Origin: Cryptomeria japonica
Taxonomy: Eukaryota; Streptophyta; Pinopsida; Cupressales; Cupressaceae
Assembly (NCBI RefSeq): GCF_030272615.1
Contig: NC_081406.1
Coordinates: 234,226,396 to 234,290,395, forward strand
Length of the DNA: 64,000 nucleotides
Direction: 5' to 3'
Every line of letters starts with the position of its first letter. Position 1 is the first letter of the stretch. Made by a program: the position numbers and the translations under genes. Below, in pieces: positions 47,136 through 57,243 of the stretch. The notes beneath the pieces are model-generated. The model was not told the DNA's origin. It saw only the letters and a program-made list of their open reading frames with translations, and ran no database searches.

Positions 47136-48395
47136 ATGGTTGAGGAGCATACTTCAATTATGGAGAATGATGTTTGGGAGGTAGTGCCTAGACCAACAGA
47201 TAGGGCTGTGGTTGGATCACGTTGGATCTATAAGATCAAGCATGGTGCAGATGGTAGCATCGAGAAATACAAGGCAAGGTTTGTGGCAAAAGGGTTCTCT
47301 CGTAAGGAGGGAATAGACTATGAGGAGACATTTGCTCTAGTTGCTAGGTATACTTCTATACGAGCTGTAATCTCAATTTCAACACAAATGGGATGGCAAA
47401 TCCATCAAATGGATGTCAAGACAACATTCCTCAATGGTGAGTTGAAAGAGGAGGTATACATAGAACAATCAGAAGGCTTTGTGGCACACAACAAAGAGAC
47501 CCACGTGTGTAGATTAAAGAGAGCTTTGTAAAAACTCAAGTAGGCTCCCAGAGCGTGGTATGAACGCATTGATAGTTACTTGCAGGAAATGGGATTTGTG
47601 AAGAGTAAGGCAGATGCTAATCTCTACTACTTGGTGGTTGGGGGTGAGATTCTCATTCTTGTTCTATATGTGGATGACTTGTTTCTAACAGGTTCACTAG
47701 GGCTCATAGAAGAGTGCAAGAGGGACCTTGCAGCAGAGTTCAAGATGAAGGATTTGGGACTTATGCACTACTTTCTAGGCATGCAGGTATGGCAGATAGA
47801 TGGAGAGATTTTCCTTGGACAAGGGAAATATTGCATTAAAATCTTGAAAAGGTTTAGGATGGAAGATTACAAAGCCATGTCTACACCTATGATCACGAAT
47901 TGGAGGAAGGTAGACACATCCAAAGAGAAGGATGTAGATCCCACATTATTTAGGTAGTTGATTGGTTCTCTCATGTATTTGGTCAACACGAGGCCAGATA
48001 TAGCTTTTGCAGTAAACTCTCTTAGTCAGTTCATGGTTGAGCCAAAGGGAGTACATTGGACAACGACAAAGCATGTGTTGCATTATTTGTGAGGTACAAT
48101 CGAGTATGGGATTAGATATGCTCGAGGTGAAGGGATCAGGTTGATGGGCTATACTGACACAAATTGGGCAGGCAGTACAACAGACAAGAGGATCACTTCA
48201 GGGTGTTGTTTTAGTATGGGATCAAGAGTTGTCTCTTGGTTTAGTAGGAAGCAGAAGTCTGTGGCTCTGAGTTCTGCAGAGTCAGAATACATAGCAGCTA
48301 GCATGGCGACATGTGAAGCTATCTGGCTTCGAAAGTTGCCAGTAGCCTTGTTTGGTCAGAAGGTGGAGACTACAGTGATACACTGCAACAATTAG
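47136..48395 (+). mobile_element. Copia B reverse transcriptase and RNase H part (fossil)
   Basis: RT landmarks are WEVVPRPTDRAVVGSRWIYK, VAKGFSRKEGIDYEETFA, HQMDVKTTFLNGELKEEVYI and LYVDDLFLTGS with the catalytic Asp pair. RNase H shows GYTDTNWAGSTTDKRITSG and SSAESEYIAAS. Part of a broken element. Confidence 0.9.
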
Positions 48396-48626
48396 AGTTG
48401 CATTAAGTTGACTGAGAATCTGGTGTTTCATGATAGGTCGAAACATATAGACATCCAATATCACTTCATCAGAGATTGTGTACAATGTGGAGTTGTTCAA
48501 CTATAGTTTATACCTACAAATCAGCAGGTATCAGACATTCTGAAAAAGGCATTGGGGAAGACAAAATTCATCTTCTTCAGAGAGAAGTTGGGTGTCATGC
48601 AGAACAACTTCCTTGCTAAGAGGGAG

Positions 48627-49267
48627 TGTTAGTTTGTTAGTTTGTTAGCTTGGACAGTTGTTTGTCCATTTGCTAAATAATTAGTAAATAATTGTTTGCT
48701 AACAAATGTAGTTAGAGTTCAAACAATTTTTATTAATTATTTGACTCTTTTTAGAAACTTCTAGCAACCAGTTTGGTTAGGGTTATTTAGTTGTTTTTAA
48801 TCTCAGTCGTTGATTGAGAATTAATCTCGGCCGTTGGTTTTCCAACGAGAGTAGTATATAAGGGGGCCAGGAGGCATTTGGAAAACAATGAATGAATTGT
48901 GTGAAGAACTTGCAGTGTTAGCAAGTAGTCTTACAGTGTTAGCAAGGGCGCAGTGTTAGTGTTAGGATAGTAGTGGAGTGGAATCTCAGTAGGAGAAATT
49001 GGGAGGTCATCAAAGCTCTGCCAATAATAGACAAGCAATATTTATATCTCTTGATTTTCTATAGTTAATTTATATTCCTCATCTATAGTACTGGTTTTCC
49101 CTTCGGGGTTTTTCCAGGGACAATTTTCTGAAAATATTGTGTTCATTGTGTTGCACATTTATATGAGTTTGTTAAATTGTAGTTGTGTTATTTTTTGATA
49201 TTTGTTGCTCAAATAATCTATCAAAGGTAGGAGGATAATAATCAGTAATTGTAATAGATTTTTCACA
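48627..49267 (+). repeat. 3' LTR of Copia B
   Basis: A 641-bp partner of 43,829-44,464, with one additional tttgttag unit near its start. Confidence 0.9.
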
Positions 49268-50190
49268 GATAGACCAGAGTAAACATAAAAGATCAAGAGA
49301 GAAAGCTTGATTGAGAAGAGCCATCAATTTCATTATGCTCCATCAACTTGAACTTGAGAAAAACAACAAGGGCCAAAAACATATATAGCACTACTAAAAA
49401 GAAAATGGAGCACTAATGATACACATGACATGCAATAATCTTAAATACATTATGATTTGACATTTGCTCTCCAATCAATCATCGGGAAAGTATAAGATGA
49501 TTTTAATAATAGCCCCATCATTGTAGAAGGTGAAGGCCATAAAGATGCCATCAAGCAAGCACACTGCAACAAGGAACTGTAGATCACTCAACTTAGAAAT
49601 GAGCCATACTACCACAACAACAACGCTATGCACATATAGCTCCTGACGATCCACTGGCAAATAGGGAGCAAGGAGTAACATGATTTTCATAGTGAATGCC
49701 ATAGAAATCAAATGAATGTTGCACCAAAATACAAAATGAGTCAACAACATCAACCACTTTGATGGCTAGATCAATAACATCATTTTGATGATTTTAATTT
49801 TAAAATATTTTCTATGATTCTTCTTAATAATACAATATCTTTTGACAAGTTTTAGTGGTTAGGAAGAAGAAAATTTTCCTTTGAGTACCTATTAATCATA
49901 AAGTAATGATCTGATATGACACATTCAAATAGTTTGTCATGATATTGTTGAACCTTATTGTACAATTATATCTACATGTAATGGTAGTTTCAATTGTATT
50001 CTATTAGGTTCATTTGTTATTGTTATATCCTCTTCACATATTCTTGCTACATGTTTTACATATATACACACAAATTTTAGTTTTTCTTTCGCCATATTTG
50101 AATGTTAGTCAATTTATGTTGTATTTATTGAGCAATCTATTATAAATTCTTTAAATCCTCTTCATTATTCTTAAAAATTTTGTGTTTCAA
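49268..50190. other. Spacer with an unassigned hydrophobic ORF
   Basis: A minus-strand ORF at 49,475-49,753 (92 codons, with a VHSVVVVVVWLISKL membrane-like stretch) could be a scrap of a membrane-protein gene, but no family was recognised. The rest holds nothing identifiable. Confidence 0.3.
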
Positions 50191-50545
50191 GACAAGGCCA
50201 TTCAACTCATTAATGAATGTGTTACTACACTAAGATTTTTTGTCTAGGTCAATGGAATTGTAAGAGGTTTCTTTCATAGTGAAAGGGGTCTCCACTAGGG
50301 AGATGCCCTCTCCTCTTATGTTTTCATTATTGTTGATAAGGTGCTAGGTAGGAATATGATAGACTCATAGCTCAAAATAAGATTAAATGGTGTCCTACTG
50401 GCCTCCTCACTCCCCTCGTCATCTCCTCAACAATTTTGTGGACAACACTATCTTGTTTGGTTTATCTTCTATACATTAAGCTTAATAGTGGATGGTTCTT
50501 CTCAATAGGTATGCACAAATTTGGGGGAAACATATTAATTATAAT
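50191..50545 (+). pseudogene. LINE reverse transcriptase scrap
   Basis: AIQLINECVTTLRFFV followed by VNGIVRGFFHSERGLH.GDA and LSSYVFIIVDKVLGRN is RT motif B (RG.RQGDPLSP) and its approach. A frame change leads to QQFVDNTIL-like text, the motif C region. Only about 350 bp remain, with stops. Confidence 0.65.
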
Positions 50546-50565
50546 TAGAGAGTGTTATATTTCTA

Positions 50566-50852
50566 AAAGTCATTGTAATGTAATCATCACACAGACCTGA
50601 AAATCAGAAATCAATTCATGCATGCAAAACAACCAAACATGTTTTTAGTGCAAGGGAAGAATAGTGAAAAAATATCAGAAACCAACGGTGAGGAGAAGAA
50701 CTTGTACCCATTCACAAATTTATCTTTGATGGTTAGTTTTGTACTTGGAAAAATAAAAAATGCCTAAAAAAATTATGTGATCATAAAGAAAACACCAATG
50801 TCAGAAATATGGAAACTAGTGGAAGGTTTCTTCTAATAAGTGGAATTTGAAT
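50566..50852. repeat. Dispersed duplicate, copy 1
   Basis: It aligns with 53,397-53,652. Shared blocks include ttcatgcatgcaaaacaa, 'acttgtacccattcacaaat/acac' and ggaaactagtggaaggtttc. It starts shortly after the LINE RT scrap. Confidence 0.65.
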
Positions 50853-52299
50853 GAATGTTTCGTTAAAATGTTCTTTGTAGAAATTTGTGTCTCATAACAT
50901 GTGTTGGTGTAAATTATGTTTCATAATTACACTTTACTTAAGTTGACTTATGGAAGTGTGCACATAGAGAAGTTGCTTGTAGGAGAAATTCCACAATTTT
51001 TGGTCTTATATTGTTGTTACATTTCACCATTGATGGGTGATCCACCTCTTATGGAATACTTTATTATTTTTCCTACCTACCCTTGTTTCTCATTGAGCAA
51101 CATGTCATGATTGTGTGCTCACATATCTATATGGCCTTGCCTTTATAAGGAGGCTCATCTACATTGTATCTAATTTTAATGATCCAGTTGATGGTATTTT
51201 GCATCTTGATTAGGATACAGTCTATTCTTATCAATATTTTGTCTCTCTTATTTGTGCTATTCATTGAGTTCTTGATCTTAGCTGTTTTTTAAAACTTCTT
51301 ACAACATGGAGTATGTTAGATTATGCATTTGTATATAACTTTGATTAAAAATGTTTGCCATTGTAAAATAGCTAAAATAAGGAATTTAATGGTGGATTTA
51401 CAACTTAGTTGTAGTTGGAAGCTAGTGCTTCATGGAAGATCATTACAAGAAGCTAAAAATTATTAGAAATATTAGAGTGTTTGAAAAGAAGTATGCATTG
51501 GCTTGCAAATTAATGGGAGTCACCAACCTTAGAATCTTTGTTTATTGAGTGATTTCATGTTAAGTCGAGAAGGGTTTTGAACAATAGTTACAATGGTGGA
51601 GAGAAATAGTTTTGAGTCTGCATCATAGTTGAGACCACACAAATTATATGAACTTTTACACATTCATTCATTCATTTAGAAAAATAATTTTTTTTTGAGG
51701 ATTGATGCATTCACGATTATCACTAGTGAAAGGCACCCACAAACCACACAAAAGCTAGGACAAACAAAAAATCAATGAAAAGAGGAGCAACAGATTTTAT
51801 GCCTATGAATGCAACGAAGTGAATAGAAAATGTTGCAAGATATAAAGTTGAAGAAGAAAGACAAGGAAAATTATGATGTAATAAAAACCTCTTAATGAAT
51901 TTCAACCTCAGTTCTTACTTAATGAAATTATCCTCTTCGATAATTAATTGAGAAATAAGATGTAAGATGACTTTTACAATGATCAATTTGGTTATAAGAT
52001 TGAAAAATAATTTGCATAATGTACGAAGAAAAATATATTGAGTAAACTTTTTCTAAACACGTACCAAGTGCCTACATCTTTTTAAATGTTGAGAAAATCC
52101 AAAGAAAACATGTGAGTACTTATCAAGCACAACAACTTATGATCTTTGAATACTAAATAAGAAAAACAAGCATAAAAATTAGCATCATTCAACATACTAG
52201 CTATTTTGATATACAACATATATGTTTAGAAGATCTTTGGTTTCACAACTTATTAGTTATATTCTATTTTCTTTTGATTTAAGAATTTAATTTTAAGAA
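50853..52299. other. AT-rich spacer, nothing recognised
   Basis: No supported gene, RNA or repeat. Confidence 0.5.
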
Positions 52300-52795
52300 G
52301 AACCCACGTCTACCAAGGCAGTTGCAAATAGAACATCTGACAAAAATCCTTCTTCCGCAATGCTTTCATGGATGTGCATAGCTTTTACCAAAGTTCCCAT
52401 TTTGGTACACACAGGTTGTGGAATTTGGAATTTATGCCTTCCAGTTGCATTTGCTTGAAATTTTTTAAAGCCTTTTCCGCATATCCATATTGTGCATATC
52501 TAGCAATCATTCCAGTTCATGAGATGGCATCTCTTTGTGGCGTTCTGTCAAACCATTCACCTGCTTCTACACTTTGCATACATATCGATCATAGCATTTC
52601 GAACTATAATATCTGAGAAAAGTCCCCCTTCCATTATGTTCTAATGAATATCCATACACTATTCGAAAAAATCGTATTTTGGCGCAGGCATGGAGGACGC
52701 TGGCAAAGATATGGAATTTGGCTTTATACCTGATAATTGCATTTGCTTGAAATTCCTAAAGCGTTTTCAAAAATCTATGTCTACTGGTTCAACTA
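52300..52795 (-). pseudogene. Pentatricopeptide-repeat (PPR) protein gene fragment
   Basis: The minus strand reads FKQMQLSGIKPNSISLPA, then MDIH.NIMEGGLFSDIIVRN, then AMIDMYAKCRS. Further on come KALKNF-like text, AMHIHESIAEEGFLSDVLFA and TALVDV. These are typical PPR units (F..M...G..PN..T.., G...D..V.NALIDMYAKCG). PPR proteins bind organelle RNA for editing, splicing or stability. Only about four units remain, with stops and frame changes and no start or targeting peptide, so this is a decayed fragment of a larger gene. Confidence 0.7.
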
Positions 52796-53017
52796 AAAAC
52801 CAATACATTTTTCAAGGCTGAAGAAATAATGCATAGACTAAAAGCTGACATTAGAGAATATAATAGTAATATTCGGAGGAAATTATTAAACTAAGAGGAA
52901 AAACTTTCTCAAAGGTCACCATTGATCACTCAAAGTGCAAAATTTCGCAGTAAAACAATAAAAATGAGATTAATAATTTTTCTAAAATGTTCTTCATTCT
53001 AAAAGATAGAGCTAAAA

Positions 53018-53087
53018 TTTGTATGGAATGAGAAGCTGAAAAGAGTTAAATTTGTTTGTATGGAATGTGAAGCTGAAAAGAGTTAAA
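53018..53087. repeat. Two-unit 33-bp tandem repeat
   Basis: The unit tttgtatggaatgagaagct... recurs at 53,055 with one mismatch, separated by tttg. Confidence 0.8.
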
Positions 53088-53292
53088 TTTGTGTACTTCC
53101 TTACACATGCACGAGACATTATATTTTCACCTGGGCATGTAAGAGGAAATCTGAAAATGAAAGCTACGTATTTCATGTTCTGTTTGGGAGAAAAACTGCA
53201 TTATATAGTCCGCTAAGTTTACTACAAATCAATTAACTTAATTGTGATTTTCTATTAATAGAGATAAGATTAGAAACTCAATAACTATCCTA

Positions 53293-53601
53293 GTGATTTT
53301 CGAGTGCTATTCTTGGATCAATCTCACTCTTCTAATGTCATTTATTAGTATTACTGCAGTGATTTTAATGTTTTGTGCAAGTTTTGTGTATTCTGAAAGC
53401 CATTGCAATACAAACATCACACAAACCTGCAAACTCGAAATTAGTTCATGCATGCAAAACAAACAAACATCTTTTCAATACAATGGAAGAACAGTGAAAA
53501 AAATATCAAAAACCGGTGGCAGCGACAACAACTTGTACCCATTCACACATATGTCTTCGATGGTCATTTTTGCGCCTGAAAAATTTGACAACACATATTA
53601 A
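53293..53601 (+). CDS. Hypothetical small ORF with signal-peptide-like start
   Basis: A 102-codon ORF. Residues 10-33 (LTLLMSFISITAVILMFCAS) form a hydrophobic stretch like a signal peptide or membrane anchor. It is followed by SESHCNTNITQTCKLEISSC with three Cys and then a polar, Ser/Asn-rich end. No family is recognised. Its 3' two-thirds lie in the dispersed duplicate that also occurs at 50,566-50,852, where the matching frame is not open. It may be a chance ORF in a repeat. The reverse strand over the same region reads KMTIEDICVNGYKLLSLPPV, which could equally be a coding start. Confidence 0.2.
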   Translation: MIFECYSWINLTLLMSFISITAVILMFCASFVYSESHCNTNITQTCKLEISSCMQNKQTSFQYNGRTVKKISKTGGSDNNLYPFTHMSSMVIFAPEKFDNTY

Positions 53602-53652
53602 AAAAAAGAGTTGAGAAGTGTGGAAACTAGTGGAAGGTTTCCTGTAATAAAT
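53397..53652. repeat. Dispersed duplicate, copy 2
   Basis: Partner of 50,566-50,852 in the same orientation about 2.8 kb away, by eye clearly diverged. Confidence 0.65.
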
Positions 53653-53699
53653 AGCCTATCGACTAAAAGGAAGATTTTTTTATCACTTGAGACATTGCT

Positions 53700-54484
53700 T
53701 TAAAAAAATGTTAATTTTAACTCTTTAACACAATGAAAATACATCTCAAAATCACTTAATATAAGGACTCAAATAAGGAATATAATGGTTCCTACATTTT
53801 TGAATTTTGTCTAGAGAAATTGGACTCTCCTAAAATTTGAGATGAATGATTGTACTTTAATTTGGATAAAATAATGGTGTTAATTTTATTATTAATAATT
53901 AATATATATTAATGCTTGCTATAATTTTATTGATTGATTGTTCTTTAATGTTTTGTCTAATAAGTTATTTGTAGTTTTAATTGGCAGTTTCTACGTGCAT
54001 AGGGTGAAATGTGTAGCACTCTTACTAAAGGGCCATTAAATATTTCTTTTGCAAAGATGGACATTGTTTCATGCATTGAGTGCTTATAGAAGTGAGAAAT
54101 AATCTTCAGTTTTTGAATTTACAAAGAAAAAGTGTGATATTGGATCATTCATATTATATGAGAGAAAAAATAAAAAATTCGAAAAATGATTGATCGTATT
54201 TACCAAAGGAATCGTGTTTGAATATGGAAGTAAAAATAAATTTCAAGTTAATATTAAAACACATAATGATTCAAACCATGACATCACAAGTATAACTGAT
54301 TGGAACTACCTCCATCCTAAAGAAAGAAACTTACAACATTAAACCCTTTTAGTATCAAGAAGAGAAGCGGTATGTGCAACTATAATAGTAATACAACCCA
54401 CCATGGAAATGCATTTCCTTTATTATTCGACCAAAATACTTGAAGACTTGACGATAATCATTGAATTTGAAGCAATGAATTATG
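53700..54484. repeat. Spacer and 3' flank of truncated PR-10 unit
   Basis: 53,700-54,060 resembles 55,085-55,390 (atgttaattttaa, aggactcaa, ggaatata, taatatatattaatgcttg, aaagggccat). 54,285-54,485 resembles the 3' flanks of both PR-10 genes. Together they mark a tandemly duplicated unit of about 1.35 kb. Confidence 0.6.
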
Positions 54485-54571
54485 TCATGCGTTATATAAA
54501 GTGGGGTTAGCAATGACATATGCTTCCATCTTCTTAAACAAAATGTTGAGTTGGACTTTCATTGCCTCAAG
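54485..54571 (-). pseudogene. PR-10 relic, C-terminal 28 codons
   Basis: Reads LEAMKVQLNILFKKMEAYVI then ANPTLYNA and a stop, matching the end of PR-10 copies a and b with a few changes (KVQLNILF for KAQLTALF). Everything upstream is gone. The join is at 54,572, where gtggggtgatcttgtg replaces exon 2. The 3' flank is kept, so this is a real third copy cut by deletion. Confidence 0.85.
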
Positions 54572-55604
54572 TGGGGTGATCTTGTGTCCCTCAATATTTT
54601 TTTTTTGATATGTGTAGCTTAATTTAAATCAATAAAATTTGACACATGTATTCATAAAGAAAAATCACCATATCTATGGTTGGTGATAAGGGCCAAAAAA
54701 TAACCAAAATTACAAAATGATTCTTGTGCAAATCATGAACAACTCAGAAAGAAAGTTAATTTTAATCTTTTAACACATTTTTGAGCATAAGACTTGAATA
54801 AAGAATATAAAGATTCATGCGTTTTTTAATTTTCTCTCTCAAAATAGCTTTATCTCCTAAACTTTTATTCAAATGATCATTCTTTTACATTAGATAAATA
54901 ATGTTCCTTATTTGTCTTTTAATAAGTGATATCTATTAAAGCTTGATTAATATTAGATTTTATTTAATACGGAACATGATACAATACTCATTAAATAGTT
55001 TTTCTCTATAATTGAAAGTTATTTGAAGAAAAATATTAGCAAAATGTTATATTCACAAAAAGATTCTTGATCAAATCATGCATTATTAAAAAAAAATGTT
55101 AATTTTAATCTTAGAGTACGATTTTGAGCATAAGGACTCAATGAGGAATATAAAAGTTCACCTCTCAAACTAGTCATATCTTTAAAAATTTCATTGGAAA
55201 TCCTGTTCTTTAATTTGAATAAAATAATGCAGTTATTTTGTTAGTAATATATATTAATGCTTGGTGTTCTCTTTAGTTTTGTTGAAAAGGTAGTTTTTAA
55301 AGTTTTTTGTATGGGAGCTCCAACATGTGTAAGATGAAAGGCACATACTACCCATGCTAAAGGGCCATCAAATATTGCTTATATAAGTAAGGAGTGATCT
55401 TTAATTTAAAATGTGCTAAGAAATAGTGTTGAGTGAGCAACTAGGTCAGCATTTAGTTCAATAAACACACTTTATTTAGGAAAGGAAACAATGTTTTTTT
55501 AAAAATGACTGATCCTATTTACAAAGAAAAAAACAAAATATTCATGTTTAAATATGAAAATAAAGATAAATTTCTATGTAATATTAAACCACATACAGAT
55601 TCAA
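54572..55604. other. AT-rich spacer with repeated PR-10 flank text
   Basis: No gene. 54,745-54,900 and 55,085-55,390 are diverged versions of the 53,700-54,060 spacer (gttaattttaatctt, gagcataaggactca, aagaatataaa). So the spacer itself has been duplicated along with the genes. Confidence 0.5.
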
Positions 55605-55841
55605 CATATAACACCACAAGAACGTTTTACAGTAATCACTTTTCATGTACGAAAGAAACCTTTAGCATTAAACCTTCTCGCATCGAGAGAAGAGGCCGTA
55701 TGTGAAGCTAGAAAGGTAATACAGTGCACCATGCAAACGCACTTCCTATATTATTTGGCGACAATACTGTAAGAGACTAAGCAAATCACATAAATGAAGC
55801 AGGTCTCTCACCGACCATTAATATGGAAGAGGCTATGTACG

Positions 55842-56421
55842 TCATGCATTATATAAAGATGGGTTAGCGATGACATAAGCTTCCATCTTTTTAAACAAAG
55901 CGGTGAGCTGGGCTTTCATGGCCCCAAGTTTGGCTTCCTCTTGAGGAACTCCAGGGAGAGTGTCAAAGTTGCAGATATGACTCACAACGCTTCCACCCCC
56001 TGCTTTTGGACTCACCTTCAGCGTGAACTCAGCTGATGCCAAATTCTTTCCCAGCTCGCCTCCCTCTATGTCTGTGTAGCTGTATATTAACTTCTCTTCG
56101 TCAAGAACGTCCACGCGCTCCTTCACATAGCTAAACTCCGTCGCGCCTGCACTAACACTTTCATATCAAACTCAAAATATATCCTTTTCAATTAGAAGTT
56201 TTTAATGGTAACTAAGCAAATATAGATGTCGTATACATACCAGGGGTGAAGTTGATTTGCTTGATGCTGCCGACCCCGCCGTTGCCCTCGAGAAATGTGA
56301 CACCTGCACAAAGCTCTGGTATTTCCCTGGCAATTAGCTCATGATCTTTCACCAGTGCATTCCACAGTCTCTTTGGCGCCACTACAGACTCGGTTTCTAT
56401 GGTTACTGTTCCAGCCACCAT
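55842..56421 (-). CDS. PR-10 / Bet v 1 family protein, copy b (two exons)
   Basis: Intact second PR-10 gene, 161 residues. Exon 1 is 56,241-56,421, exon 2 is 55,842-56,146, and the intron is 94 bp with gt...cag ends at the same split Gly codon as copy a. It reads MVAGTVTIETESVVAPKRLW and has the loop EGNGGVGSIKQI, whose GNGG form is closest to the usual family motif GNGGPG. The protein should be a soluble cytosolic ligand-binding protein of the Bet v 1 fold. Its protein is about 94% identical to copy a (nine substitutions), with open frames and splice sites kept in both. This suggests both are expressed or only recently released from selection. Nothing in the sequence shows which ligand is bound. 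Confidence 0.9.
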
Positions 56422-56502
56422 TTTCTCTTATGTCTGGTAATTCGCACTAAATTTCTTATGATTCTTCTTACTGTTTGTGTGTAAGGATCATGGATCGATA
56501 GG

Positions 56503-56510
56503 TATTTATA
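56503..56510 (-). promoter_or_regulatory. TATA box of PR-10 copy b
   Basis: TATAAATA on the minus strand about 82 bp upstream of the start codon, same context as copy a. Confidence 0.65.
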
Positions 56511-56831
56511 GATGTTGTAAGTGGTAATAGTCGTTTGGTTAATATGAATTTGAAGACGGATATGCTTGGTTGATTTAAGTCGACAAATTTGGGAATCGTA
56601 CGCGACTGCTTCTCTCCGGTTTTATTGATACATTCGTCCACTCCCATCTTAACTTGTGTATCCAGAATATCATGTTTTTTAATATGAAAATACGAATGTA
56701 AGCCGGCAAATCTTTCCGATTTCTTATTTGAATCGACTGCCATATCTTTATCGTATCGCCCAATGGAAATCCTAGGTAATGTCACCATAAATTTGGCTTT
56801 TAATAAGATCATGGCGAATTAGCTACATTTC

Positions 56832-56985
56832 CGAGGGCGTAGCATATTTGTTTGACTAGAAGAATTGACAAGTCTTAATCGCTGAGAGCTTTAATTGCAT
56901 TAGTTACACTAACGAGGGTGTATCATATTTATGACTAAAATAATTGATCAAGTCTTAATCGCTGAGATCTTTAGTTGGAATATTT
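56832..56985 (-). promoter_or_regulatory. Tandem ~80-bp repeat upstream of PR-10 copy b
   Basis: Two direct units (56,832-56,912 and 56,913-56,985) opening cgaggg(c/t)gta and containing gtcttaatcgctgaga. They correspond one to one with the pair at 41,740-41,900. One unit here includes ttgac, the W-box core for WRKY factors (aattgacaagtc); that core is too short to be decisive. Confidence 0.5.
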
Positions 56986-57243
56986 GATATTGGTCTCTAT
57001 TCGTCGACCATTGCATGCACCTCAAATTAGGGTTCCTATCACATTAGTTTGACACTTGCAACTCTATTTAACACATTAAGATTCATTTAAATATCTTATT
57101 TCTAAATCTAGCCAACTCTGCGTGTATGCAAAAAATTGTGAATGCAAGATAAAGAAAGTTAAAATGCTAAACTAAACATCTAAACATACACAACAATCAA
57201 CCAGTCTCTAATTCAATCTCAATCTCTATCACGAGCCATTTGG

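Larger units (their letters stand above)
43829..49267 (+). mobile_element. Copia-type LTR retrotransposon fossil (Copia B), youngest here
   Basis: A plus-strand element with LTRs 43,829-44,464 and 48,627-49,267 and Copia part order gag, zinc knuckle, protease, integrase, RT, RNase H. A canonical primer site tggtatcagagc lies at 44,465-44,476 and a polypurine tract aagagggag directly before the 3' LTR. The flanking pentamers gattg and gatag are a near-match target duplication. The LTRs look about 95% alike by eye, so it is the youngest LTR insertion in the window. It is broken, with roughly ten breaks. The protein text resembles TNT1-like (Tork lineage) Copia, unverified. Confidence 0.9.
55605..57005. 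repeat. PR-10 duplication unit, copy b
   Basis: Partner of 40,565-41,920, covering 3' flank, gene and about 580 bp upstream. Similarity ends near 57,005 (ggtctctattcgtcga against agtctgtattcttcaa). Confidence 0.75.

Noticed and set aside
49475-49753. Hydrophobic minus-strand ORF as a membrane-protein gene
   Set aside because: No family recognised, and AT-rich spacer easily yields such ORFs; kept only as a note in the spacer entry.
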